IMG/VR virus record: IMGVR_UViG_3300027508_000045
Span: 1 to 25,631 of that record
Strand: one strand, 5' to 3'
From: a virus
DNA: 25,631 nucleotides
The stretch's first letter is position 1. Each line of letters opens with the position of its first letter. The notes beneath the pieces are model-generated. The model did no database searches and was not told where the DNA came from. It was given only the letters and a program-made list of their open reading frames with translations. Made by a program: the position numbers and the translations under genes. Positions 19,098-25,631 of this stretch are shown here, piece by piece.

Positions 19098-20827
19098 TGT
19101 GCGTTCCTCCCGATGCGTGCGGTCCATCCATCCTTCTCTGGCGGTGACACCCGAGTCTCCAGCCGCAGGGTCCGGTAGTCCCAGCGCACCGGAAGATCGG
19201 CCACGCTGCCGTGTCGATTCTTGTCCACGATCAACCACGTGTCTGCCATCCCGCCGTGCCGCTCGAAGCGCGAGTGGTCGAACAACAGCACTTGGTGTGA
19301 GTCGTTCTCAATCGCACTACCGCCCATCAGTCCTTGCGCGACGGGCCGCTCGCTGCGGTTGGCAGAGGTCTGCCGGTTGAACTGCGAGAGGGCTACCATC
19401 ACGATCTGGTACTGCTGCGCCAACTCACGGAGCCGGTGCGCGACCTGCTCAATCCGCTCGTTGATGCTGTGGCTATGGCTCGTGTACGCCAACTGCATGT
19501 AGTCGATGAGGAAGTACCGCGACCCGTGCACATCCACGTGGTACTTGATCGCCGCCTCCACGTCCGAAAGCCGTGACATCGGGCGTCGGTTCACCATCAC
19601 GTGTCCGCCTGTTTGTGTACGGATATTGTCGAGTGTCACCGATGCCCGTATAAACGCGTCCTGCGAGAATGATTCACCCTGCTCCAGTACACTGACCGAC
19701 TCCCCGCTGACCACCGAGAGAAGGCGCGTCGCCAGCTCGCTGCGTCCCATCTCCAGCGAGATAAAGGTCACGGCCTCGCCATGCAAGATCGCCTGTGCTG
19801 CTAAGTTGATGGCTACCAACGACTTACCGGTTCCAGTGTTCGCCCCGATGGTGATGAACCACCCGCGCGCCAGCCCAACGCCACCCCCACCTCCACGGCA
19901 CAGCGTATTCCAGCCCGAGAGCATGGTCGGGACCGCATCAATGGGGGCCAGCTTTTCTTCCAGCAGGTGCTCCAGCGTCATCCCGCTCAGGCTGTCGAAG
20001 GCCACCGTGGGCGGCTCCGTCCCGATGGGCACGGCTGTATTGACGATATGCGCCCACGCGGACTCCCACGGCTCCCCGTGGGCTTGCACGGCTTGATGCA
20101 GGTCACACAGGTCCTTGATGCGCTGCCCACGGTACGTCACGTCCTTGAGGACGCGGGCCGACGGGAGGGATCGCGCGACGTTGGCGACCAGCGTGGCCCC
20201 GCCCTCGTCAGGCTCCTGCCATACAGTGACGTCCCGCCCCGAGAACAGCAGGGCATACTCTGACTTCCAGAGCGACGCCCCTGGAACGCCCACCACGCAC
20301 AGCCCGCGCTGCCATCCCGCGTGGCAGTCCGACTCGCCCTCGACGATCAGGACGGGGCCCGTCGTAGCGGCCAGTACGTCCTGCCCGTAGAGCGGCGTGC
20401 CGGTGCCGTCCGCCATCCAGAATGTCCCCTTCCGCGTGCGGCACTTGGTGCGGATGGTCTGCCCCTCCGCGTCGCGGTAGGGGATCGCCACCAGCGGCTC
20501 CCCGTACTTCCCGTCCCGCTGCGTTACTCCTGCTCGGGTGAGGACGTCAAGGGCGAGCCCTTTCCGCTCGGCGTACTCGACGAGGGTGAGCCCTGTGTTG
20601 CCGGTCTGGACAGGGATCTCCACGCCCAAAACCTCGGCCAGCGTTGCCAGCCCTTCGGAAAATCCACAGGCACTGCACCCCCACGCGTGATCTCCGAGCC
20701 ACGCGGAGGCGGTGGAGTCGTTGTGTCGAGGACAGCGAAACGCAATGCTCTTGCCTGATTTCTTCGCCGCATACCGCCCCCGCAACAGGTGGGATTTGAT
20801 AATGCCGTGTGCGTCCAACGTGTTCAT
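19094..20827 (-). CDS. fused primase-helicase (T7 gp4-like)
   Basis: This 577-residue protein starts at ATG 20827, overlapping the upstream stop (ATGA). An ATG four codons earlier is less well coupled. The order is a zinc finger (C32, H35, C51, C54 in CPRHND and CSACGF), a TOPRIM primase core (IVEGESD at 161-167 and EPDEGG at 205-210), then a RecA-type hexameric helicase with Walker A GANTGTGKS (328-336), Walker B FLIDYMQL (439-446), and SQFNRQTSANRSERP (481-495). It would prime and unwind DNA at the phage replication fork. It stands upstream of the methyltransferase and RusA genes and downstream of the winged-helix replication protein. No separate DNA polymerase gene is in the window. Confidence 0.93.
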   Translation of the reverse strand: MNTLDAHGIIKSHLLRGRYAAKKSGKSIAFRCPRHNDSTASAWLGDHAWGCSACGFSEGLATLAEVLGVEIPVQTGNTGLTLVEYAERKGLALDVLTRAGVTQRDGKYGEPLVAIPYRDAEGQTIRTKCRTRKGTFWMADGTGTPLYGQDVLAATTGPVLIVEGESDCHAGWQRGLCVVGVPGASLWKSEYALLFSGRDVTVWQEPDEGGATLVANVARSLPSARVLKDVTYRGQRIKDLCDLHQAVQAHGEPWESAWAHIVNTAVPIGTEPPTVAFDSLSGMTLEHLLEEKLAPIDAVPTMLSGWNTLCRGGGGGVGLARGWFITIGANTGTGKSLVAINLAAQAILHGEAVTFISLEMGRSELATRLLSVVSGESVSVLEQGESFSQDAFIRASVTLDNIRTQTGGHVMVNRRPMSRLSDVEAAIKYHVDVHGSRYFLIDYMQLAYTSHSHSINERIEQVAHRLRELAQQYQIVMVALSQFNRQTSANRSERPVAQGLMGGSAIENDSHQVLLFDHSRFERHGGMADTWLIVDKNRHGSVADLPVRWDYRTLRLETRVSPPEKDGWTARIGRNAQ

Positions 20828-21399
20828 TCCATGCTCCATGCGCGGTCTTGTCGCTTGATCTTCGGAACACCATCGACATCCGTAAACGACTTATCGTGGA
20901 TGAGGAGTTGGTCTTGCGGCACCCACGAGAACCGCCCACAGGTATTGGCGACCACCCAGAGATGCTTGTGCTGCGCGGGCTCCATGCCAAAGCCGTCCTT
21001 CATGTGGTCCACGGCGAACCACAGATAGCCGTAGTCGATGGTCAGCTTGTGGTCCTCGTCCAGCAACTGCACCCGCATCTCGTCGAGGTACGGCGGCTGT
21101 ACGATCTCCGCGTCCCAGCCATAACAGTCCCACGTGAAATACTTGGCAGACAACGGCAGCAGCGTGTCGGTCGGGTCTTTCTCCGTGTGCCAGCGCAGCG
21201 CATGGAGCGGAAGGTCCACGACCATCGCGCCGTTCTCCAGCACGACATGACACCCCAGCACGCGGTTCGGTTGGACGCTGACGCCCCACCAGACCGCAGG
21301 GATCAGCTCATACGACGTCAGATCATGCGCGTTTGGGCGCACGTAGTGGGCCATGACCCACACGTAGCGGTGGCGCGGGAGGGGGATGTTGTGCGCCAT
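20824..21399 (-). CDS. hypothetical phage protein
   Basis: This 191-residue protein is taken from ATG 21399 (MAHNIPLPRHRYV), with GAGGA ten bases upstream and the ATG overlapping the upstream stop (TGATG). It is rich in Trp, Tyr and His. The core includes AKYFTWDCYGWDAEIVQPP and YGYLWFAVDHMKDGFGMEP. No catalytic motif is recognised. It is tightly coupled to the primase-helicase (ATGA) and may be a replication accessory protein. Confidence 0.6.
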   Translation of the reverse strand: MAHNIPLPRHRYVWVMAHYVRPNAHDLTSYELIPAVWWGVSVQPNRVLGCHVVLENGAMVVDLPLHALRWHTEKDPTDTLLPLSAKYFTWDCYGWDAEIVQPPYLDEMRVQLLDEDHKLTIDYGYLWFAVDHMKDGFGMEPAQHKHLWVVANTCGRFSWVPQDQLLIHDKSFTDVDGVPKIKRQDRAWSME

Positions 21400-21614
21400 C
21401 ACGCCCATTCCTCTTGCAGCAAAAGATCTGGGTCGTATCGGCGGATACGCGAGAACACATCTTCGTACGTGGGGAGGATAAGCGCAACCTCCCATTCCCA
21501 TCCACCTTGTTCGCTCAAGAGATACATGACCCAGTTTCCTGATGTGAGAAAGCGGATGTGCACAAGTTCGTCGGTGCTATTGAGGTAAAACACGCGGTCA
21601 GTAAAGTGCTTCAT
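21399..21614 (-). CDS. hypothetical small protein
   Basis: This 71-residue protein starts MKHFTDRVFYLNST and contains several short strands (VHIRFLTSGNWVMYLLSEQG) and an acidic end (YDPDLLLQEEWA). Its ATG overlaps the stop of the upstream gene by four bases and its stop overlaps the downstream ATG. No family is recognised. Confidence 0.6.
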   Translation of the reverse strand: MKHFTDRVFYLNSTDELVHIRFLTSGNWVMYLLSEQGGWEWEVALILPTYEDVFSRIRRYDPDLLLQEEWA

Positions 21615-22339
21615 GCTGCTCCCAGAGCGAGGCGGTCAAACTCGGAAACGTCTTGGCCTGAACGCGCCCACTCTTCGCGCGTCCGCCCGTGTACGGTGAC
21701 CTGCGCGTATTGCTCCCAGACGCCATCGCGGAAAAAGGACGCTATCCCACGGACGTACCGGCTGTCGGTCTGGCTACGCAGGATGTGCTGGGCGTACTGC
21801 TTTACGGCGCTGACCAGGGTGGCGACAGGTACCCCTGCCTGTACCGCCTCCGCCACGGCCTGACGCGCTGGGACGTACCGGTGGGGTTCGGGGCGCGGAG
21901 GGTAGTGTGTCCAAATTTCCGCCATCGCCAGCCGAAACTGCTCCGCCTCAAACAGCGCAGCCAGATCCGACTTCTTAGATCGTTTAGTAGATCGTTCTTC
22001 TTCTCGTTTGGGTGACTGCGCTGACGGGGGTGGGGTGACTGCTGTGACACCCCCCTCCGACTCCCCTGACACCCCCTGCTCAAGCACCACTTCGTACACG
22101 GGCGTGCGTCCCATCCGTTCCGTTCGCCGCAAATACCCCGCCTCAATCAGCGCAGGGACCGCACGCTGGACTGTGCGAATCGACAGGTTGCACGCCTTCG
22201 CCAGCGTCCCGACGCTGGCCCACACGTTCCCGCCGAGGCGGTTGGTAAACGTCCCAATCGCGCACAGCACCCGCAGTTGCGTATCCGTCACCGCCGAATC
22301 AGCGACCGCTGCGGCGGGGACAATCGACAACACCGGCAT
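21611..22339 (-). CDS. winged-helix phage replication protein
   Basis: This 242-residue protein has a MarR/HTH_36-like winged helix at residues 18-88: DTQLRVLCAIGTFTNRLGG, then ASVGTLAKACNLSIRTVQRA, then ALIEAGYLRRTERMGRTPVY. A polar linker (about 90-125; PPPSAQSPKREEERSTK) leads to a helical C-terminal domain with SRYVRGIASFFRDGVWEQYA, a motif seen in replication initiators and helicase loaders such as DnaT/O-like proteins. It would bind the phage origin and recruit the primase-helicase encoded two genes downstream. An AGGGGGAGG sits directly at the ATG. Alternatively it could be a simple transcription regulator, but the domain order favours replication. Confidence 0.75.
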   Translation of the reverse strand: MPVLSIVPAAAVADSAVTDTQLRVLCAIGTFTNRLGGNVWASVGTLAKACNLSIRTVQRAVPALIEAGYLRRTERMGRTPVYEVVLEQGVSGESEGGVTAVTPPPSAQSPKREEERSTKRSKKSDLAALFEAEQFRLAMAEIWTHYPPRPEPHRYVPARQAVAEAVQAGVPVATLVSAVKQYAQHILRSQTDSRYVRGIASFFRDGVWEQYAQVTVHGRTREEWARSGQDVSEFDRLALGAA

Positions 22340-22363
22340 CCTCCCCCTCTCCCCCTGTTGGCG

Positions 22364-22591
22364 TTATTTCCGGTGCCGACTGTGGCTCCCCATTGAGCCA
22401 CCCCGTTGACGCATCGGCTCCCCCATGCGCTCCAGCATCCGGTGGACGGCTTGGAACGTGACCCCGACCTGCTCGGCGACCGCCCGCAAGGACAAGCCGC
22501 TGCGGTAAAGGGCCCGTACCTTCGCCCGCCGAATCTCGTGCGGGCGGTTTCCTGCGTGCGTGTCCTCGTGGACTAGTGTTGAATTAGGCAT
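22364..22591 (-). CDS. small HTH protein
   Basis: A 75-residue protein from ATG 22591 (MPNSTLVHED), or 79 residues if ATG 22603 is used (GGGAG ten bases upstream). Residues 25-55 read AKVRALYRSGLSLRAVAEQV, then GVTFQAVHRMLERMG, a sigma-region-4 or transposase-type helix-turn-helix. The tail is Gly/Ser/His/Arg-rich. It overlaps the nuclease gene upstream by 8 to 20 bases. It is probably a small DNA-binding regulator. Confidence 0.65.
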   Translation of the reverse strand: MPNSTLVHEDTHAGNRPHEIRRAKVRALYRSGLSLRAVAEQVGVTFQAVHRMLERMGEPMRQRGGSMGSHSRHRK

Positions 22592-23432
22592 CGGCTGTGA
22601 CATGGTTCGTGTGCTCCCACTGTTCGCAGAATGGGGCGACGTCGCAGTAGTGCACGCACCGCTTGTACTCCCCGATGCGCTTCTCCACCACGTAGCCCTC
22701 TGGGACGTCGTTTGGGGACGGCTCCTCGTGCAGTACGCGCAGCGCGCGCTTGCCATCAGGCTTGATGATTGCGTAGCGGTCCCCGCTGTACCACCGCTCC
22801 TCGTCCGTGCACGGAACCACCGTGCCCTGCTGCGCGGTCTGGTGCCCCCGCACGCGTTCGAGGATGTAGGCTTCCGTTTCCGCCAAGTCCCATACGGGGA
22901 TGTCGATGGCCTGAATCGCCGCCTTCGGGTAGTCCGCGTTCCGCTCGGCTTCCGTCTTCCGCCAGTCGCGGAAGATGGCGATGATCTGGAGCGCCTTGAT
23001 GTCGTGCCCGTTCTGGTGCGCCAGCCACCGCAGGATGTTCAACTGGCGCGTCCACGCATCGTTGCCCTTGGCCTTGTACACGGTGGTCACCTTGTAGTCC
23101 ATCAGTGTCCCCGTGTCGAGCGCCATCACGTCAAACTGGCCCGAAAGTGTCCAGCCGTTGACCTTGGCATAGAGGCGCTCTTCTGCCACCATGCCTTCCG
23201 CGCGCAACCCCGCCCGCTCAAGGATCGTGTGTACCGCCTGACCCAAGAGCGACCACAAACGCTCCGACACATCGACCGTGATGTGCGAGGCGTACTGCTT
23301 CGAGAGTGCCACAATCTGCGGCGCGTCGATCAGCTTGGTGGCGGAGATGTCCCCGCCACCTTTGTACGGATCGTTGGTCACCGCATCGACAATAGACTGC
23401 GGCAACCCGTGGACGTTGGTGATCTTAGGCAC
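22584..23432 (-). CDS. RecB/Cas4-like PD-(D/E)XK exonuclease with Cys cluster
   Basis: This 282-residue protein is taken from GTG 23432, with GGGG eight bases upstream. A TTG two codons earlier is less well spaced. Numbered from that TTG, the nuclease core has H70 (LGQAVHTIL), E87, D103 in SGQFDV, the D114-x-K116 pair in LMDYKVTT, and Q132 in RQLNILRW, the RecB motif set. Four cysteines (210, 261, 265, 271; CTDEERW and RCVHYCDVAPFC) are placed like the iron-sulfur cluster of Cas4/AddB-type nucleases. It would resect DNA ends for recombination, next to the OB-fold protein. A role in degrading host DNA is also possible. No Cas genes are present. Confidence 0.82.
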   Translation of the reverse strand: MPKITNVHGLPQSIVDAVTNDPYKGGGDISATKLIDAPQIVALSKQYASHITVDVSERLWSLLGQAVHTILERAGLRAEGMVAEERLYAKVNGWTLSGQFDVMALDTGTLMDYKVTTVYKAKGNDAWTRQLNILRWLAHQNGHDIKALQIIAIFRDWRKTEAERNADYPKAAIQAIDIPVWDLAETEAYILERVRGHQTAQQGTVVPCTDEERWYSGDRYAIIKPDGKRALRVLHEEPSPNDVPEGYVVEKRIGEYKRCVHYCDVAPFCEQWEHTNHVTADA

Positions 23433-23610
23433 TGACAATCCCCTTGTTGAGCCTTTCGATCAGCTCCTTACAGACACCCTCCATGCCTTCCTGCGAGAGC
23501 GCCTTGATAAACTCGCGCCCGTTCTCTTCGTCGTTCTGCATAACCGACACCGACAGCCCGACGAGCGCCAGCAGTGCTGCCCGTTCCAGTTCGTTGAGTT
23601 CGAGGGTCAT
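23425..23610 (-). CDS. hypothetical small helical protein
   Basis: This 61-residue protein is fully helical in appearance (LNELERAALLALVGLSVSVM, then CKELIERLNKG). The start is coupled by ATGA to the gene upstream, and the stop overlaps the nuclease GTG start. No family is recognised. Confidence 0.6.
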   Translation of the reverse strand: MTLELNELERAALLALVGLSVSVMQNDEENGREFIKALSQEGMEGVCKELIERLNKGIVSA

Positions 23611-23846
23611 GATACCGTCCCGTCGGCTGGGGTGATCTGTAGCGCCGCCACGTCCATCATCTCGTCCAGCTTCTTCATCACCGTGCCCGCCACATCCTCC
23701 GCGCCGTCCAGCTTGGAGATCGTCTCCAGTACCGACGCGCCGAGCTTGAAGTCCTGCGTGAGCGTTGCAATCCCGAGTTCAGACAGCAGGGAGAGTATGA
23801 CAGCCTCCCTGCTGCTCAGGCCGAGTTCGATCCGCGTGGTATCCAT
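23607..23846 (-). CDS. hypothetical small protein
   Basis: This 79-residue acidic, helical protein (REAVILSLLSELGIATLTQD, then AGTVMKKLDEMMDVAALQI) lies between the OB-fold gene (TAATG overlap) and another small gene (ATGA overlap). It resembles the 61-residue neighbour in style, and the two might be a diverged pair. No family is recognised. Confidence 0.6.
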   Translation of the reverse strand: MDTTRIELGLSSREAVILSLLSELGIATLTQDFKLGASVLETISKLDGAEDVAGTVMKKLDEMMDVAALQITPADGTVS

Positions 23847-24313
23847 TACCGCGTGGCCTTGATAAACAGCGTAGCCGCCGCCGACTGGATCACCGCGCCG
23901 TCAAACGGCACGCCCGCCGTTTCCAGCCTGACGCCGATGGTCGCCATCGCCGCATCCACGCACTGACCGTAGATTGCCGCCAGTTCGGACATCGAAGGCG
24001 CAGGTACCGCGGTGCGCGCTGGGGCCGCAGCGGGAGTGGCAGCAGGAGCGCCAGCGCCAGCGGGGACGCGGTTGATATTCGTGAACGTCTTGCCGTCCTT
24101 CTTGATCTGCTCGAAGTGCATACGCTGCCCCACCACAGTCTCGAAGTTGAGCTTGTTGCGGTCCAACTGCGACGTGGCAGAAGAGAGGGACACGTACACC
24201 GTCGTGCCGTCGTCGCCCGTGAACTGCACCTGCGGGCCGAAGTTCCCTTCCGTTTCCTCTACCGCCACGATGTTCATCGTGATCGGACCCAGTGCCAGCT
24301 TGTGAATCGCCAT
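23846..24313 (-). CDS. OB-fold protein, putative ssDNA-binding protein
   Basis: This 155-residue protein starts at ATG 24313, preceded by GGGGG. The longer frame to 24367 covers the promoter region. Residues 1-82 have a five-strand OB-like pattern: ITMNIVAVEETEGNFGPQVQ, then TTVYVSLSSATSQL, then VVGQRMHFEQIKKDGKTFTN. A flexible Ala/Pro linker spans about 83-106, followed by a helical C-terminal domain (SELAAIYGQCVDAAMATIG). It is the first gene of the recombination/replication operon, which fits a ssDNA-binding protein working with the RecB-like nuclease. It lacks the acidic tip of typical SSB. The role is an inference from fold pattern and context. Confidence 0.6.
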   Translation of the reverse strand: MAIHKLALGPITMNIVAVEETEGNFGPQVQFTGDDGTTVYVSLSSATSQLDRNKLNFETVVGQRMHFEQIKKDGKTFTNINRVPAGAGAPAATPAAAPARTAVPAPSMSELAAIYGQCVDAAMATIGVRLETAGVPFDGAVIQSAAATLFIKATR

Positions 24314-24331
24314 ACAACCCCCACACAAAGT

Positions 24332-24344
24332 GTTGTGCGACAAC
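24332..24344. promoter_or_regulatory. operator-like dyad before the OB-fold gene
   Basis: GTTGTGCGACAAC is a perfect 5-bp inverted repeat around GCG. It lies between the proposed -10 and the start of the leftward replication operon, where a repressor could act on early transcription. It could also form a small mRNA hairpin. Confidence 0.3.
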
Positions 24345-24366
24345 CCTGTTGTTGACGCACAGGCCA

Positions 24367-24395
24367 AGTGTACGTGTGGTTGACGATTTACGCAA
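24367..24395 (-). promoter_or_regulatory. candidate promoter of the replication operon
   Basis: On the minus strand TTGCGT (24395-24390) and TACACT (24372-24367) are 17 bases apart, about 55 bases upstream of the OB-fold gene and downstream of the lysis-operon terminator. The matches to -35 and -10 consensus are moderate. No better pair was seen in this gap. Confidence 0.4.
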
Positions 24396-24420
24396 GGGGG
24401 CTGTTGGTAGCATGAAACAA

Positions 24421-24450
24421 GCGCGCCGTTTCCACGAGGGAACGACGCGC
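24421..24450 (-). terminator. rho-independent terminator of the lysis cassette
   Basis: The 30 bases form a long stem (GCGCG and CGTTTCC arms with one internal mismatch, closed by a four-base ACGA loop), followed on the minus strand by TTGTTT. It lies about 50 bases after the endolysin stop. A second small hairpin, GGGCAC/GTGCCC (24468-24484), precedes it. Confidence 0.7.
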
Positions 24451-24497
24451 TGTGTTAGGGAAACTAGGGGCACGCTAAGTGCCCATTGTGTCAACAG

Positions 24498-25016
24498 TTA
24501 CGGTGTCTTTGTGCGGAGCGCGGTGGCAACCGCTGCGCGGAATGGGGGAAGCTCAAGGCCACGGGGGTCGGTCTTTCGCCCAGCCGGTGTGGCGATGAGT
24601 GCGTGCGTGGTGATGCGCGAGGCTGGGATCGCAAAGTGTCGGCAAAGCTCCGCGCACACCTCGATAGCGGCGATGCGCTGTGCCCCTGCGTACGGCTCTT
24701 CGCCGTCGTTGCGGTTACTCAGGCACACGCCGATGGTGTAGTCATTGCAGTCGGATACGCCGTCCCACACAGACCGCCCTGCGTGCCACGCGCGCTGCTC
24801 GGGCGGGACGATCAGGTAAACGTCGCCCCTCCGTCCAATAAGCACGTGGTATGACACTTGAGACTCTGAGCGGCGTATCCAATCCATGCTCGACGCCACC
24901 GAACTGGAGGCGTCGGCATGGAGGACGATCCCGCTGATCTTCGCCGTAGCAGGGCGCGCGTTGTGGTTTGGGCTCGGACGAGACTGCCACGAACGCGGCG
25001 GGACGAAGGCAGACAT
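24498..25016 (-). CDS. N-acetylmuramoyl-L-alanine amidase (endolysin)
   Basis: This 172-residue protein starts at ATG 25016, one base after the holin stop. The longer frame upstream lies over the holin gene. The Amidase_2/T7-lysozyme fold is recognised by GIVLHADASSS (H33), VSYHVLIGRRGDVY (56-57 Tyr-His), RAWHAG (H78), DYTIGVCLSNRN (92-103), TTHALI (H138) and GRKTDPRG (K148, D150). The zinc ligands are H33, H138 and D150, with Asp where T7 has Cys. It cleaves the amide bond between MurNAc and the stem peptide to lyse the host. There is no cell-wall-binding domain and no signal peptide, so it needs the holin for export. Confidence 0.92.
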   Translation of the reverse strand: MSAFVPPRSWQSRPSPNHNARPATAKISGIVLHADASSSVASSMDWIRRSESQVSYHVLIGRRGDVYLIVPPEQRAWHAGRSVWDGVSDCNDYTIGVCLSNRNDGEEPYAGAQRIAAIEVCAELCRHFAIPASRITTHALIATPAGRKTDPRGLELPPFRAAVATALRTKTP

Positions 25017-25017
25017 G

Positions 25018-25320
25018 TCAGCCCTTCTTCTGCTTGGCGTAGTGCATGGCGTAGGCCAGGGCCGTGCCAATGACCGCCTTCACCGCGTCCTTATCGAGCG
25101 TGCTCAGGCAGTTGACCCCCTCGGCGTTGCACTGGAAGTCCACGCCAGAGACTGCGCCAAGCGCCGTCAGGGCAATGGCAATGACCATCACAGCGAAACG
25201 CTTGGCGACGGGCGGCAGCGCATCCACGGTAGCGGATAGCGACTTGAGCCCCTGCATCACCACAAACGTCAGCGGGCCGACGACGATGGGAAGCAGCGCG
25301 TTCGTGAGAAAACTCGGCAT
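25018..25320 (-). CDS. holin-like membrane protein
   Basis: This 100-residue protein sits directly upstream of the endolysin with GGAG before its ATG. Hydrophobic segments lie at about 5-23 (LTNALLPIVVGPLTFVVM), 39-58 (AKRFAVMVIAIALTALGAVS) and possibly 80-93 (AVIGTALAYAMHY). A basic tail (AKQKKG) follows. Size, membrane segments, charged C-terminus and gene order fit a phage holin that permeabilises the inner membrane. Cys64 and Cys71 could form a disulfide if periplasmic. The family is not identified. Confidence 0.7.
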   Translation of the reverse strand: MPSFLTNALLPIVVGPLTFVVMQGLKSLSATVDALPPVAKRFAVMVIAIALTALGAVSGVDFQCNAEGVNCLSTLDKDAVKAVIGTALAYAMHYAKQKKG

Positions 25321-25340
25321 AGCTTATCTCCGGTGCATGG

Positions 25341-25631
25341 TTAATCGGAATGGCGGTCGAGCCGCCCTTCCACGTGCGCGATTTTTGTTAGCGCATCGCG
25401 CAACAGCGCATACATCTCGCCCATATCCTTGCGAATATCCCGTACGTCGCGCTCCATCTTCGACACGGTGGTTCGCAGGACGGCGTACGACATGACGCCT
25501 CCTATAACGGCAGACACGACCGGCACCATCATCGCCATACTTGTGCCGGTTGTGGAGTTGTTCTGGAGCAAAACCGCACCAATGGCGCTCACGACCCCAA
25601 CCCCGCTGGCCCACCCCGCATCAGTCGTCAT
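25341..25631 (-). CDS. membrane-anchored coiled-coil protein of the lysis cassette (possibly partial)
   Basis: 96 residues are visible from an ATG at the window edge. The true start could lie further upstream. Residues 5-22 (AGWASGVGVVSAIGAVLL) and 33-52 (MAMMVPVVSAVIGGVMSYAV) are hydrophobic. Residues 53-92 (VSKMERDVRDIRKDMGEMYA and following) form a coiled coil. Next to holin and endolysin this could be a holin partner, a hemolysin-XhlA-like protein in reversed order, or a spanin component. The sequence alone does not choose. Confidence 0.6.
   Translation of the reverse strand: MTTDAGWASGVGVVSAIGAVLLQNNSTTGTSMAMMVPVVSAVIGGVMSYAVLRTTVSKMERDVRDIRKDMGEMYALLRDALTKIAHVEGRLDRHSD

Noticed and set aside
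24477-24505. Second minus-strand promoter from a TTGACA at about 24488-24493
   Set aside because: No -10 element lies at 16-18 bases, and the sequence between is the small hairpin after the endolysin gene.

Overview
The window is a contiguous piece of a tailed-phage genome (Caudoviricetes), GC-rich and gene-dense. Most genes lie on the minus strand and are packed with ATGA, GTGA and TGATG stop/start overlaps. The packaging and head genes run TerS, TerL, portal, scaffold, coat, adaptor. This is the order of P22-like podoviruses, with extra small genes inserted between them. No integrase or lysogeny repressor is visible. The host cannot be named from the sequence. The only tRNA has no encoded CCA end.

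Layout, following leftward transcription from the right edge. (1) 25631-24498 is a lysis cassette: a membrane/coiled-coil protein, a holin-like protein and a zinc amidase endolysin, ending in a strong hairpin. (2) 24313-15845 is a replication and recombination operon: an OB-fold putative ssDNA-binding protein, a RecB/Cas4-like nuclease, HTH proteins, a winged-helix replication protein, a fused primase-helicase, an orphan C5-cytosine methyltransferase, a RusA-like resolvase, an excisionase-like HTH protein and several very small genes. (3) 12028-1 holds packaging and morphogenesis: an HNH nuclease, TerS, an initiator-like tRNA-Met(CAT), a zinc-ribbon ORF, an HTH-phosphoesterase, an HExxH protein, TerL, an acidic/basic pair of small proteins, a small virion-like protein, an AT-richer HNH homing-type endonuclease, portal, scaffold, major capsid protein, two small proteins and a head-tail adaptor. 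The next gene is cut by the window edge.

The standout is a plus-strand island at 12705-15015, set between the two leftward blocks. It encodes a 50-residue two-helix membrane peptide, an Amidoligase_2-family ligase with an N-terminal array of CxxC zinc knuckles, and a class II glutamine amidotransferase-like protein whose Cys2 would become the N-terminal nucleophile. The pairing of ligase and amidotransferase matches a known gene-neighbourhood theme. It suggests a phage-encoded amide-bond-forming modification, with ammonia supplied by the amidotransferase or glutamine-type side chains handled by it.

The island is flanked by roughly mirror-image repeat architecture. On each side lies first a block of CTCGAG/GAGCTC palindromes (11 copies left, 10 right) and then a long alternating purine-pyrimidine block. 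The right-hand block includes 180 uninterrupted alternating bases with 14 tandem octamers. CTCGAG is also enriched inside the island genes but nearly absent elsewhere in the window. The island therefore has its own sequence signature, its own candidate promoter (with a 10-bp palindrome overlapping the -35 box and spacer) and its own terminator. It behaves like a self-contained accessory module, a recombination cassette, or a module next to a structured region such as an origin.
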